From Kribbella pratensis (GTDB lineage Bacteria; Actinomycetota; Actinomycetes; Propionibacteriales; Kribbellaceae): a stretch of DNA of 64,000 nt. The stretch's first letter is position 1. Each line of letters starts with the position of its first letter. Below are positions 16,911 to 25,730 of the stretch, in pieces. The stretch covers positions 1,695,134 to 1,759,133 of the forward strand of contig NZ_SODU01000001.1 in NCBI RefSeq assembly GCF_004366075.1, read 5' to 3'. Position numbers and translations under genes: made by a program. A model generated the notes under the pieces. It was given only the letters and a program-made list of their open reading frames with translations, did no database searches and was not told where the DNA came from.

Positions 16911-17522
16911 TTACGGGGTGAGGCCGGTCAGCGCGAAGAACTCCTGCCGCGAACTGGGGCTGTCGCGAAGGACCCCGTGCAGCGAGGACGTGACCGTCCG
17001 CGAGCCTGCCGCGCGTACGCCGCGCAACGACATGCACTGGTGCTCGGCCTCGATCACCACGCCGACGCCCTTCGGGTCGAGGTGGTCCTTGAGCCAGTCG
17101 GCGACCTGCTTGGTGAGCCGCTCCTGCACCTGGAAGTCGCGCGCGAACAGCTCCACCACCCGGGCCAGCTTCGAGAGCCCGAGGATCCGGTCGCCAGGCA
17201 GGTACCCGACGTGGGCGACACCCTGGAACGGCAGCAGGTGGTGCTCGCACAGCGACTGCACCGGGATGTCCTTGGCCAGGACGAGCTCGTCGTACCCCTC
17301 GTCGTTCGGGAAGGTGGTCAGCTCGAACTCCCGCGGCGTCAGCATCTCGGCGTACGCGTTCGCGACCCGGCGCGGGGTGTCCGCCAGGTGCGCGCTCTGC
17401 GGGTCCCGCCCGAGCGCGGTCAGCAGGTCCGCGACCGCCCGCTGCGCGGCGGGCAGGTCGATCTCCTCCCGGCGCGCGACGATATGGAGGGGGACGGACT
17501 CGAGGTCGGCCGAGATCGCCAT
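16911..17522 (-). CDS. folE: GTP cyclohydrolase I
   Basis: This 203-residue FolE converts GTP to 7,8-dihydroneopterin triphosphate, the first step of tetrahydrofolate synthesis. Zinc and active-site residues are present: SLCEHHLLPF (Cys, His) and the HQCMSLRG block supplying the second Cys, with TPRRVANAY near residue 50. The length is normal. The ATG at 17522 lies 75 bp from a divergent regulator gene. A TATGAT -10 on this strand (17560-17555) lies in that gap. Other folate genes are not adjacent. Confidence 0.96.
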   Translation of the reverse strand: MAISADLESVPLHIVARREEIDLPAAQRAVADLLTALGRDPQSAHLADTPRRVANAYAEMLTPREFELTTFPNDEGYDELVLAKDIPVQSLCEHHLLPFQGVAHVGYLPGDRILGLSKLARVVELFARDFQVQERLTKQVADWLKDHLDPKGVGVVIEAEHQCMSLRGVRAAGSRTVTSSLHGVLRDSPSSRQEFFALTGLTP

Positions 17523-17554
17523 CTACACACTCCCTGAGGTATCAACGAACTGAC

Positions 17555-17591
17555 ATCATACTGTTTTACCAACCGATGTTGTCGATAGAAT
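17555..17591. promoter_or_regulatory. overlapping divergent promoters folE / SufR-like regulator
   Basis: The 75-bp gap holds a minus-strand -10 TATGAT (17560-17555) for folE and a plus-strand -10 TAGAAT (17586-17591) only 6 nt before the GTG at 17598, indicating a leaderless regulator mRNA. Neither has a clear -35. The imperfect dyad TATCAACGAAC (17541) / GTTGTCGATA (17576) flanks both -10 boxes and could be the regulator's own site. Confidence 0.5.
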
Positions 17592-17597
17592 CATTCC

Positions 17598-18275
17598 GTG
17601 GACACGTCCTGGGACGCCGCCGTTCAGGCGGTCGCCGTACTCGAGGAGCCGACCCGGCGTCGGCTGTACGAGTACGTCGTCGGCCGGCCCGAGCCTGTGA
17701 GCCGGGACGACGCCGCCAGTGCGCTCGGGCTCCCGCGGACCACGGTCGCGTTCCATCTCGACAAGCTGACCGAAGAGGGTCTGCTCGCCACGTGCTACGA
17801 GCGCCGCACCGGCCGCACCGGCCCGGGCGCGGGACGGCCCGCGAAGCTGTACCACCGCTCCGACCGTGAGATCGAGATCAGCCTCCCCGAACGCCAGTAC
17901 GCCGTCGCCGGCCACCTCCTCGCCACCGCCATCCAGGACGCCGAAATCACCGACCTCACCCCCCGCGAGGCAGTCAACCGAAGAGCGCACGAGTACGGCG
18001 AGGCCCTGGGCCAAGCTGCTCGGGAGCGCGGCGAGGGGGACGTGTTGGTGCAGGTGCTCGAGGCGCACGGGTTCGAGCCGCGGCCGGAGGACGACGGGAT
18101 CGCGCTGGCCAACTGCCCGTTCCGGCGACTCGCCAAGGACCACCCGCAACTGGTCTGCAGCATGAACCTGCACCTGGTCGCCGGCCTCCTCACCAGCCTC
18201 GAATCAGCGTTCAACGCTGAGCTCGCCCCTGCCCCAGGCCACTGCTGCGTCCGGCTCGTCAACCGTTCTCACTAA
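17598..18275 (+). CDS. helix-turn-helix regulator with C-terminal Cys cluster (SufR-like)
   Basis: This 225-residue protein has an N-terminal winged helix (about 8-80; GLPRTTVAFHLDKLTEEGLL) followed by GRPAKLY, typical of ArsR/SufR-type regulators. The C-terminal domain carries Cys in NCPFRRLAKDHPQLVC and HCCVRL, a pattern that in SufR holds an iron-sulfur cluster, so redox or iron-sulfur sensing is plausible. The start is GTG 17598, 6 nt after a TAGAAT -10 (leaderless). It is divergent from folE, which it may control; no suf genes are in the window. Confidence 0.8.
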   Translation: MDTSWDAAVQAVAVLEEPTRRRLYEYVVGRPEPVSRDDAASALGLPRTTVAFHLDKLTEEGLLATCYERRTGRTGPGAGRPAKLYHRSDREIEISLPERQYAVAGHLLATAIQDAEITDLTPREAVNRRAHEYGEALGQAARERGEGDVLVQVLEAHGFEPRPEDDGIALANCPFRRLAKDHPQLVCSMNLHLVAGLLTSLESAFNAELAPAPGHCCVRLVNRSH

Positions 18276-18284
18276 GCTCGCCCT

Positions 18285-18770
18285 GTGGCGAAGAAGCAGA
18301 GTCAAGGGACGCCGGCTACCGTTGCGTTGACGAAGGCGAAGGTCGAGTTCACGACGCATGCCTACGAGCACGACCCGGCGGCGAAGTCGTTCGGGCTGGA
18401 GGCCGCCGAGGCGCTCGGACTGGCGCCGGAGCAGGTGTTCAAGACGCTGCTCGTCGAGGTCGACGGGAAGCTCACGGTCGGCGTCGTACCGGTCGACAAG
18501 CAGCTCGACCTGAAGGCGATCGCGGCCGCGGCCGGCGGGAAGAAGGCGGTGATGGCCGACCCGGCCGCCGCCGAGCGCACCACCGGGTACGTCGTGGGCG
18601 GCATCAGCCCGATCGGCCAGAAACGCGCCCTGCCCACAGTCGTCGACAGCACCGCCACCGACCACCCGACCGTTTATGTATCGGGCGGCCGGCGCGGCCT
18701 CGACATCGGCCTGTCCCCCGCCGACCTGATCACCGTGACCAAGGCGACTACAGCGGCCATCGCTCGCTGA
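18285..18770 (+). CDS. ybaK: Cys-tRNA(Pro)/tRNA(Cys) deacylase, YbaK family
   Basis: This 161-residue protein has the full YbaK/EbsC editing domain: KVEFTTHAYEHDP, GLAPEQVFKTLLVEV (with the conserved Lys) and the GGISPIGQKRALPTVVD loop. It hydrolyses Cys mischarged onto tRNA-Pro in trans. The start is GTG 18285, preceded 6 nt upstream by TAAGCT, a possible -10 that overlaps the stop of the regulator gene. Its stop abuts the frcA stop with no gap (TGATCA), so the two genes converge end to end. Confidence 0.93.
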   Translation: MAKKQSQGTPATVALTKAKVEFTTHAYEHDPAAKSFGLEAAEALGLAPEQVFKTLLVEVDGKLTVGVVPVDKQLDLKAIAAAAGGKKAVMADPAAAERTTGYVVGGISPIGQKRALPTVVDSTATDHPTVYVSGGRRGLDIGLSPADLITVTKATTAAIAR

Positions 18771-19565
18771 TCACCAGGCGATCGCCTCGTCCGGGATCTC
18801 CTCGGCGCCGGTGATGAACGACACCACGTCGCTCATCGAGACCTTCTTCGGATCGACCACCCCGGTCCGCCGACCGAGCCGGTGGACGTGGATCCGGTCG
18901 GACACCTCGAAGACCGCCGGCATGTCGTGCGAGATCAGCACGACCGGCAGGCCACGATTGCTGATCCGCTTGATCAGCTCGAGGACGTGAGCGGTCTCGC
19001 GGACACCGAGGGCGGCGGTCGGCTCGTCCATGATCACGACCTTGCTGCCGAACATCGCCGCCCGGGCCACCGCGACCGCCTGCCGCTGACCGCCGGACAG
19101 GCTCTCCACCGGCTGGGTGATGTCCTGGATCGTCGCGATGCCCAGGGCATCCAGCTGGTTGCGGGCCTCGGTGCGCATCGCCTTGCGGTCGAGTATCCGG
19201 AGCTTGCCGAGCAGGCCGTCCCTGCGGATCTCCCGGCCGAGGAACAGATTGGTCGTGATGTCCAGAGCGGGCGCCACCGCCAGCGTCTGGTACACCGTTT
19301 CGATACCGCTTCGGCGCGCGTCCAGGGGCGAGTGGAAGTGCACCGGCCGGCCGTCGAGTTCGATGGTTCCGGCGTCCGGCTGCAGCGCACCGGTGAGTGC
19401 CTTGATCAGGCTGGACTTGCCGGCGCCGTTGTCACCGACGATCGCCAGCACTTCCCCCGGGTACAGATCGAAGTCGGCGCCATTGATCGCGGTGACGTGT
19501 CCGTACCGCTTGACCAGTCCACGACCGGTCAGCATCGCCGCACGCTCAACTGTTGTGGCGCTCAT
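18771..19565 (-). CDS. frcA: fructose-type sugar ABC transporter ATPase (FrcA-like)
   Basis: This 264-residue single-domain ATPase has Walker A GDNGAGKSS, signature LSGGQRQAVAVARA and Walker B VVIMDEPTAALG. GIETVYQTLAVAPALDI and IHVHRLGRRTGV closely resemble Sinorhizobium FrcA. Unlike RbsA or XylG it has one nucleotide-binding domain, as FrcA does. The ATG at 19565 overlaps the permease stop by 4 bp. It powers import of a monosaccharide, probably fructose; ribose or mannose remain possible. Confidence 0.9.
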   Translation of the reverse strand: MSATTVERAAMLTGRGLVKRYGHVTAINGADFDLYPGEVLAIVGDNGAGKSSLIKALTGALQPDAGTIELDGRPVHFHSPLDARRSGIETVYQTLAVAPALDITTNLFLGREIRRDGLLGKLRILDRKAMRTEARNQLDALGIATIQDITQPVESLSGGQRQAVAVARAAMFGSKVVIMDEPTAALGVRETAHVLELIKRISNRGLPVVLISHDMPAVFEVSDRIHVHRLGRRTGVVDPKKVSMSDVVSFITGAEEIPDEAIAW

Positions 19566-20578
19566 GCGCTCCTCCTCCGGGTCGCCTGGTCGAACGCGAC
19601 CGCCCCGATCACCAGGACGCCGGTCGCGAGGTTCTGGTAGTTCGAGTCGATGCCCATCTGGGTCAGACCGCTGCGCAGTACCGCGACGATCAGCGCGCCG
19701 ACGATCGTGCCGAGAACACCGCCGCGGCCGCCGAACAGGCTGGTGCCGCCGATGACGACAGCGGTGATGCTGTCCAGGTTGCCGGTCTGGTAGGCGTTCG
19801 GGTCGGCGGTCGGGGTGCGGCCGAGCGCCATCCAGGCCGCGAAACCGTAGATGACACCGGCGACCAAGTACACACTCACCAGGGTGCGGTCGATGTGGAT
19901 GCCGGTCAGCCGGGCGGCTTCCGGTTCGTTGCCGACGGCATAGACATGCCGGCCCCAGCCGGTCTTGGCCAGCACGAACCAGGTCACCGCGAACAGCACG
20001 GCGGCGAGCACCATGCCCATGGTGAACTGGACCCGGCCGAACAAGTAGAGCGACGTACCGAGCCAGGTCAGCAGACCGTCCGGCACCGGCCACGTGGTGC
20101 CTTTGCTGTAGAGGTTCGTCACCGCGGTCATCACCGCGAGCATGCCGAGGGTGACGATGAACGGCGGCAGCTTGATCCGGCTCACCAGGAGACCGGACAG
20201 CGTCGCCACCGCGGCGCAGGCGACGATCGCCACGATCATCGCCACCGGGCCGGGCAGGTGCCCGGTGGCGAGCCGGGTCATCAGCAGCGTGCCGAAAACG
20301 GCGATCGACGCATTCGCCAGGTCGATGCCGCTGGTCAGGATCACCAGAGTCTGGCCGAGTGCCAAGGTGCCGACGACGATCGACTGCTGGACGATGAAGG
20401 AGAAGTTGTCGACGTTCGCGAAGGTGCTCGTGGCGAACGAGAAGAAGACGATCGCGACGAGCAGCGCGGCGGTCGGACCGAGCACCGGGTTGCGGGCGAA
20501 CAGCGCGCGCACCGAGTCGCTCCGGCGGCCGGTATCGACGGTGGCAGTTGTCCCGGACTTCGTGGTGGACATCGACAT
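19562..20578 (-). CDS. frcC: fructose-type sugar ABC transporter permease (FrcC-like)
   Basis: This 338-residue permease of the RbsC/FrcC family has about eight to ten membrane helices, the conserved GQTLVILTSGIDLA segment and the AVGNEPEAARLTGI cytoplasmic loop that meets the ATPase, then VVIGGTSLFGGRGG. The ATG at 20578 overlaps the binding-protein stop as TGATG; a second ATG at 20572 is possible. The longer open frame upstream only shadows frcB. Confidence 0.92.
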   Translation of the reverse strand: MSMSTTKSGTTATVDTGRRSDSVRALFARNPVLGPTAALLVAIVFFSFATSTFANVDNFSFIVQQSIVVGTLALGQTLVILTSGIDLANASIAVFGTLLMTRLATGHLPGPVAMIVAIVACAAVATLSGLLVSRIKLPPFIVTLGMLAVMTAVTNLYSKGTTWPVPDGLLTWLGTSLYLFGRVQFTMGMVLAAVLFAVTWFVLAKTGWGRHVYAVGNEPEAARLTGIHIDRTLVSVYLVAGVIYGFAAWMALGRTPTADPNAYQTGNLDSITAVVIGGTSLFGGRGGVLGTIVGALIVAVLRSGLTQMGIDSNYQNLATGVLVIGAVAFDQATRRRSA

Positions 20579-21609
20579 CAGCCCCAGCAGTTCTGCGCGC
20601 CCCAGGCGGTGTCCTTGGACTCCAGCCCCGGGACGGGCTTGTCGGTGATCAGGGTCGCGCCGGTGTCGATGAAGCCGGACGGCTTCTTGCCGGACTGGGC
20701 GTAGTCGAAGACCGCGTTCACGCCGTCTTCGGCCATCTTCTTCGGGAACTGCATCACGGTGCCGACGAACAGGCCGTCCTTCACGTTCTGGACACCCTGG
20801 CAACCGCCGTCGATGGCGCCGACGAGCACCTTGTCGGTCAGGCCCTTCTCCTTCAGCGCCTGGTACGCACCGCGGGCGGCCGGCTCGTTGATGTTGTAGA
20901 CCGCGTTCACCTGGCCGCCGACCCGCTGGAGCAGGTTCTCCATCGCCTGCTGTGCCTTGGTCTGGTCGCCCTGGGTGAGCGCGCTGCCGATGATGTCGGG
21001 GGTGTTCAGCGGCAGCCCCATACCTTCGAGGAAGCCGTTGTGCCGCTGCTTGCCGACGCTGGCGCTCGGGTCGAGGTCCATCATCACCAGCTGCGGTTTG
21101 GTGTCGCCGAGCCGCGCCTTGACGTACTGCCCGATCAGCTTGCCGGCGTTCTCGTTGTTGGTCGCGTACGTCGCCGCGACGGCATCTGCGGGCTCGGTCT
21201 GAGTGTCCAGCGCGATCACCACGACGCCCTTGTCCTGCGCCTGCTTGATCGCGCCCAGTACCCCGGCCGAGTTGCTCGGGGTGATCAGGATGCCTTTGAC
21301 ACCTTGCTGGACGAGGTTCTCGATCGCGGTGACCTGGCCCTCGTTGTCACCGTCGAACTTGCCGGCCAGTGCGATCAGGCTGCCCCCCTTCGCCTCGGCG
21401 GCGGCCTTGGCGGACTCCCGCAGTTTGACGAAGTACGGGTTGGTCTCGGTCTTGGTGACGAGTCCGACCTTGACCGGCCCCGAACTGTCGCCCGCATCGG
21501 ATCCGGGCCCTGACTTCTTCGTCGTCGTACAGGCGCTGAGCACCAGTGCGCCGACGCACGCGAGTGCGGACAAGGCGGCGGTCGACCGCCGGATTCCGGT
21601 GGACTTCAT
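20578..21609 (-). CDS. frcB: fructose-type sugar-binding lipoprotein (FrcB-like)
   Basis: This 343-residue periplasmic-binding protein of the ribose type has a lipoprotein signal; LSAC places the lipid-bearing Cys at residue 27. Internal segments TETNPYFVK, AIENLVQQGVKGILI, NINEPAARGAYQALK, AIDGGCQGV and the terminal CWG match the Sinorhizobium fructose-binding protein FrcB, including the same last three residues. The ATG at 21609 has a GGAGG site. It is the first gene of frcBCA, transcribed away from a LacI-type regulator. Confidence 0.92.
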   Translation of the reverse strand: MKSTGIRRSTAALSALACVGALVLSACTTTKKSGPGSDAGDSSGPVKVGLVTKTETNPYFVKLRESAKAAAEAKGGSLIALAGKFDGDNEGQVTAIENLVQQGVKGILITPSNSAGVLGAIKQAQDKGVVVIALDTQTEPADAVAATYATNNENAGKLIGQYVKARLGDTKPQLVMMDLDPSASVGKQRHNGFLEGMGLPLNTPDIIGSALTQGDQTKAQQAMENLLQRVGGQVNAVYNINEPAARGAYQALKEKGLTDKVLVGAIDGGCQGVQNVKDGLFVGTVMQFPKKMAEDGVNAVFDYAQSGKKPSGFIDTGATLITDKPVPGLESKDTAWGAQNCWG

Positions 21610-21702
21610 CGGAGCCTCCTGCTGTGCTGATCGTCCCGCTCCCGCGGCCGGGTGGCCTGCGGTGCTGCACAACCTAGGACTGCTCAGATGAGCACGGAAC
21701 GA

Positions 21703-21712
21703 TTTGCGCAAA
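21703..21712. promoter_or_regulatory. candidate LacI-type operator between frcB and the regulator
   Basis: TTTGCGCAAA is a perfect 10-bp palindrome with the central CG typical of LacI/GalR-family operators. It lies in the 141-bp divergent gap, 39 bp before the regulator start and just upstream of a possible frcB promoter (TTCCGT-N17-TAGGTT on the minus strand). A second half-site, TTGCGC, follows at 21716-21721. Its position allows control of both directions. Confidence 0.6.
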
Positions 21713-21750
21713 AGATTGCGCGGAAGTTTCCGCCCGGAGACGATGCCCGC

Positions 21751-22797
21751 ATGGCCGGCCCGCGTCGAGGTGCACGGCTGGTCGACGTGGCCAAGCTGGC
21801 CGAGGTGTCGATCAGCACCGTCTCCCATGTCCTGAACGGCACGCGGTACGTCGCTCCGGACACCCGCGAGCGGGTCCGGCACGCCCTCGACGCCCTCGAC
21901 TACGCCCCACCGGCGCCGATCGTGTCGAAGCGCTCCGGACGTGCGCTCGGGCTGGCGATCACCGGCGCCTCGAACCCGTACTTCGGCGATCTCATCGCCG
22001 GTGTGGAGTCGGAGGCGAGCCGGGCCGGTTTCGCGCTGCTGCTCTGCGACACCCACGACGACGCCCAGCTGGAGGCGAGCGCGGTCGCCACGCTGCTCGC
22101 CCACAACGTCGAGGCGGTGATCATCGCGCCGACGCCGGGCTGGAAGGAAACGACCCTGCCGGTCTTGCGCAAGCACGAGACGCCGTTCGTGCTGGTCGAC
22201 CGGATGAGTGACGTCCGTACCGACCAGGTCGGCACCGAGAACGAGTCGGTGGCGGCGGCTCTGGTCGAGCATCTGATCGAGATCGGCCATCGCCGCATCG
22301 GGATGCTGGCCGGCCTCGCGGGTCTGTCCACCACGGACGAGCGACGGCAGGGCTACCGGCGCGCGCACGACGTCGCCGGGATCCCGGTCGACGACGACCT
22401 GATCGTCGACGCACATTCGACGGTGGCCGGCGGGCGCGCCGGGGTCATCTCGCTGCTGCACCTGCCGGACCCGCCAACGGCGATGTTCTGCGGGAACAAT
22501 GCGATGACGATCGGTGCGTTGCTGGCGCTGAAGGAGACCCGGCACCGGATCCCGGAGGACATGGCACTGGTGACGTTCGACGATTTCGAGTGGGCGAGTG
22601 CGATGTCCCCGGCACTCACCGCCGCGGCGCAGCCGTTCCACGCGATGGGAGCCCGAGCGGTGCAGCTCCTGCTGCGCCGGCTGGCCGACCCGTTTGCACC
22701 GCGGCGGATCGAACGGCTGCCGGCCGAGATCGAGCACCGCGAGAGCTGCGGCTGCCGGACAGCCGACAGCCGCCCGGATCGGAGCACACCCGCGTGA
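21751..22797 (+). CDS. LacI-family transcriptional regulator of the frc locus
   Basis: This 348-residue regulator has an N-terminal LacI helix-turn-helix (RLVDVAKLAEVSISTVSHVLNG, hinge to about residue 60) and a sugar-binding core with NPYFGDLI, VDR, IGMLAGL and ALVTFDDFEWA. I chose ATG 21751 because family members start a few residues before the DVA helix. The ATG at 21688 would place the TTTGCGCAAA operator inside the gene. It diverges from frcBCA and overlaps the kinase start by 4 bp (GTGA), so it probably senses the transported sugar or its phosphate. Confidence 0.92.
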   Translation: MAGPRRGARLVDVAKLAEVSISTVSHVLNGTRYVAPDTRERVRHALDALDYAPPAPIVSKRSGRALGLAITGASNPYFGDLIAGVESEASRAGFALLLCDTHDDAQLEASAVATLLAHNVEAVIIAPTPGWKETTLPVLRKHETPFVLVDRMSDVRTDQVGTENESVAAALVEHLIEIGHRRIGMLAGLAGLSTTDERRQGYRRAHDVAGIPVDDDLIVDAHSTVAGGRAGVISLLHLPDPPTAMFCGNNAMTIGALLALKETRHRIPEDMALVTFDDFEWASAMSPALTAAAQPFHAMGARAVQLLLRRLADPFAPRRIERLPAEIEHRESCGCRTADSRPDRSTPA

Positions 22798-23456
22798 GAA
22801 CACCGTGCATCCCACAGCTGGATGAGTCGGCCGCCCACTCCCGGGCCGTCGAGCTGGTCCGGCGCGAACGACGGACGTTGCTCGGTCTCGCGGGACCCCC
22901 CGGCGCCGGCAAGTCGACGTACGCCGAACAGCTGGTCGGCGGCCTCCGGGCCGAAGGTCATCCGGTGGCACTCGTACCGATGGACGGATTCCACCTGGCC
23001 CACGCCGCAGTGGACGCGCTGGGCCTGGTCCCGGTCAAGGGAGCACCGCAGACCTTTGACGTCGACGGGTACGTCGCACTTCTCGACCGGCTGCGGGCAC
23101 CCTCCGGGCGGACCGTTTGGGCGCCGCGGTTCGACCGGGACCTCGAGGAGCCGATCGCCGCCGCGCTTCCGATCGCGGACGACGTCCGGCTGGTCGTGAC
23201 CGAAGGAAACTACCTGCTGCTCGATCAGGGGCCATGGGCAATGATTCGCCCGCTGCTGGACGAATGCTGGTTCGTCGAGCTGGATCCGGCCGTCCGCCGG
23301 GAACGACTCGCCGCCCGGCATGTCCGGCACGGCCGCGATCCGAAGGAGGCGCTGGCGCGGACCACCGGCAGCGACGAGGCGAACGCACGCCTCGTCGGTA
23401 CCACCCGGCACCACGCCGACGCCGTCCTCCGGCTGTCACCGACCGGATCGCCTTAG
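22794..23456 (+). CDS. P-loop sugar/nucleoside kinase (FrcK/uridine-kinase-like)
   Basis: This 220-residue kinase has Walker A GLAGPPGAGKST near residue 32, the PMDGFHL motif of the uridine-kinase/pantothenate-kinase fold, PRFDRDLEEPI and an EGNYLLLDQGPW segment. Related kinases sit with fructose transporters (FrcK in Sinorhizobium), so phosphorylation of the imported sugar is plausible, although this family's substrates are poorly known. GTG 22794 overlaps the lacI stop (GTGA). Its TAG overlaps the convergent phospholipase C stop by 4 bp. Confidence 0.85.
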   Translation: MRTPCIPQLDESAAHSRAVELVRRERRTLLGLAGPPGAGKSTYAEQLVGGLRAEGHPVALVPMDGFHLAHAAVDALGLVPVKGAPQTFDVDGYVALLDRLRAPSGRTVWAPRFDRDLEEPIAAALPIADDVRLVVTEGNYLLLDQGPWAMIRPLLDECWFVELDPAVRRERLAARHVRHGRDPKEALARTTGSDEANARLVGTTRHHADAVLRLSPTGSP

Positions 23457-25558
23457 CCGGTGATGCTCGGTTTGCCGGTTTCCAGGTGGCCGGACAGGCG
23501 ACGGCGGTACGTCGGGTCGTCGGGGGTCGTGACCTCGACGTCGTACCAGCCGCCGTCGGTCGGCCAGAACATCGGGCGGGACTGCTTGCCGCGGAGCTCG
23601 ACCGTCGTGGTCTTGCTGCCGTAACCACGAGCCTTCAGCTTCACGGTCAGCGGTTTCCTCGAGGCGTTGACCAGGTGCAACTGCAGGGCACCGGCGCGGT
23701 TCTCGATGCGTACGTCGAGGCCCGCCGCAGGACCGGCAGACGAACCGGCGATCTCCGCCCAGAACCGGTTCGGGCCCTGGACCGCGAGTTCGAACGGACC
23801 GTCGACAGGGATCGCGACCACGGTCGGAGTGTCCCCCGGAGTCTTGTCCGCGTGCGTGTGGTGGACGTCGAAGTGCGCCGGCGCCGGGAGTTCACCGCCG
23901 TACGGATAGACCGCGAAATGCGCCGACTGCGGGCCGTGGTTGCTGAGGGCAAGCATTATCTTGCCGTCGGCCACTGACCCCGAAACCGCAGGCCCGTAAG
24001 GGAGTGCGCGCGCGGGACGTCGACCGGGCTCCTGCGGCGGGACAGCCTGGTCGGTGGGCGGGGCCGGGTGCCAGCGATTGATGGGCGCCGGGACCGGGCC
24101 GGGCTTGTCGACGGACGGCTGCCGGTAGCTGCGGTCGAAGTCGAACGTCGAGGTCAGGTCACCACAGACCGTCCGTCGCCAGGAGCTGATGTTCGGCTCG
24201 CGGACACCGGTCCAGAGTTCGAGGAACCGCAGTACCGAGGTGTGGTCGAAGACCTGCGAGTTCACGTGACCGCCGACCGTCCACGGTGACACCACGGTCA
24301 TCGGGACGCGGGGGCCGAGACCGATCGGCTTCCCGGCATACCAGTCGTCGCCCTCGCCCGACGGAGGCTGCGGCGCGACCGGCGGCGGGACGTGGTCGAA
24401 GTACCCGTCGTTCTCGTCGAAGTTGATCAGCAGCACGGTCTTCGACCAGGTCTCCGGGTCGGAAGCGATCGCGTCGAGCACGTCGTAGATCAGGTTCGCG
24501 CTGCCGACCGGCGTCGACGAACCGGGGTGCTCGGAGTCGACCGCGGACGGGACGAGCCAGCTCACCTTCGGCAGCGTGCCGGCCTTGATGTCTGCGCGCA
24601 GCCGCGGCACCAGCGACTCCGGCTCGGACCGATACATCGCCTTGCGGAACAGGTCCTGCTCGGCGGCCGAGAGCTTTCCTACCGCCGCGTCCAACTGCTG
24701 CAGCGCGACGGTCCGCTCGGCCTCCGTCTTCGCGAACAGCTTGTCGTAGAACTCCTCGGTCGTCCGGTAGCCGCCCGGCACGTTCTCGAGGATCCGGTGC
24801 CCGATCTCCTTGAACGTCTTGAAGTACTCGACCGCGTTGTCCGTGAAGTTGTCCCACTCCTGGTAGATCTGCCAGGAGACACCGGCCTGCTCCAGCCGTT
24901 CCGGGTACGTCGTCCAGTCGTAGCCCTTGTGGTCGTAGTCGTACGCCGCGTTCGTCACCGCGCGCTGCGTCGTACCGGGCTCGTAGCCGACGGTGCCGGA
25001 CCACAAGTAGTTGCGGTTCGGGTTGGTCGAACCGTTGACCGAGCAGTGGTACGCGTCGCAGATCGTGAACGTCTCGGCGAGCTCGTACTGCAGCGGGATG
25101 TCGCGGCGGTCGTAATGGGTCATGGTGGCGGCCGTCTTGGCCTGCACCCAGTCGTCGTTCCAGCCTCCCGCCCAGGCCTGCGTGGCGTCGCCGAACCCGT
25201 GGGCCAGGGCGCCGAGGTACTGGATGTCGTCAGGGTTGCGGCCCGCGTCGGCGGCGGCCTTCCGGAGCGAGAACGGGAGCACCTCGCCGCCACCCGTCTT
25301 CGGCTGGTGGAAGATGCTCTTACCGTTGCGCAGCCGCAGCGGCTGCCGGTCGCCGTACCCGCGGATTCCGCGCAGCGCTCCGTAGTAGTGGTCGAACGAG
25401 CGGTTCTCCTGCATCAGCACGATCACGTGCTCGATCGCGCGCAGACCGCCACGCCTCACAGGTTGCGCCATCGCGGTGTGCAGTGACGGTGGGAGCAGCG
25501 ACACCGCTGCCCCACCCGCCACCGAACCGAGCACCAGACGCCGGGAGATCCCGGTCAT
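23453..25558 (-). CDS. Tat-exported phospholipase C, phosphocholine-specific type
   Basis: This 701-residue secreted enzyme begins with a twin-arginine signal (SRRLVL, residues 5-10; AMA before the mature part). The phosphoesterase domain (about 35-470) has VLMQENRSFDHYYG, NFDENDGYFDHVPPP and VPMTVVSPW, the metal-binding stretches of the acid phosphatase/PLC-C family. Two C-terminal DUF756-like domains (about 500-690) follow. The ATG at 25558 has a GGGAGG site. It hydrolyses phosphatidylcholine or sphingomyelin and supplies phosphate and choline. The exact substrate is not readable from sequence. Confidence 0.92.
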   Translation of the reverse strand: MTGISRRLVLGSVAGGAAVSLLPPSLHTAMAQPVRRGGLRAIEHVIVLMQENRSFDHYYGALRGIRGYGDRQPLRLRNGKSIFHQPKTGGGEVLPFSLRKAAADAGRNPDDIQYLGALAHGFGDATQAWAGGWNDDWVQAKTAATMTHYDRRDIPLQYELAETFTICDAYHCSVNGSTNPNRNYLWSGTVGYEPGTTQRAVTNAAYDYDHKGYDWTTYPERLEQAGVSWQIYQEWDNFTDNAVEYFKTFKEIGHRILENVPGGYRTTEEFYDKLFAKTEAERTVALQQLDAAVGKLSAAEQDLFRKAMYRSEPESLVPRLRADIKAGTLPKVSWLVPSAVDSEHPGSSTPVGSANLIYDVLDAIASDPETWSKTVLLINFDENDGYFDHVPPPVAPQPPSGEGDDWYAGKPIGLGPRVPMTVVSPWTVGGHVNSQVFDHTSVLRFLELWTGVREPNISSWRRTVCGDLTSTFDFDRSYRQPSVDKPGPVPAPINRWHPAPPTDQAVPPQEPGRRPARALPYGPAVSGSVADGKIMLALSNHGPQSAHFAVYPYGGELPAPAHFDVHHTHADKTPGDTPTVVAIPVDGPFELAVQGPNRFWAEIAGSSAGPAAGLDVRIENRAGALQLHLVNASRKPLTVKLKARGYGSKTTTVELRGKQSRPMFWPTDGGWYDVEVTTPDDPTYRRRLSGHLETGKPSITG

Positions 25559-25730
25559 GGGGCCTCCCGGTCTGGACTGAGGAGTGGAGGGAGCGAAGCG
25601 ACCGGAGCGACGAGGGAAGACCGGGAGCAACAGCCCCAGGACCCGCCGCGCCGGAGGCGTGGCATGAACACAGTCATGGTCGGGACCCTAGGGGCGGTCC
25701 GTAGCCGAAGCGAGACCTCGAGGTGAACAG

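Noticed and set aside
20578..22971. 797-codon frame extending frcB to the right
   Set aside because: The upstream part lies over the lacI gene on the other strand; ATG 21609 has a lipoprotein signal and a ribosome site.
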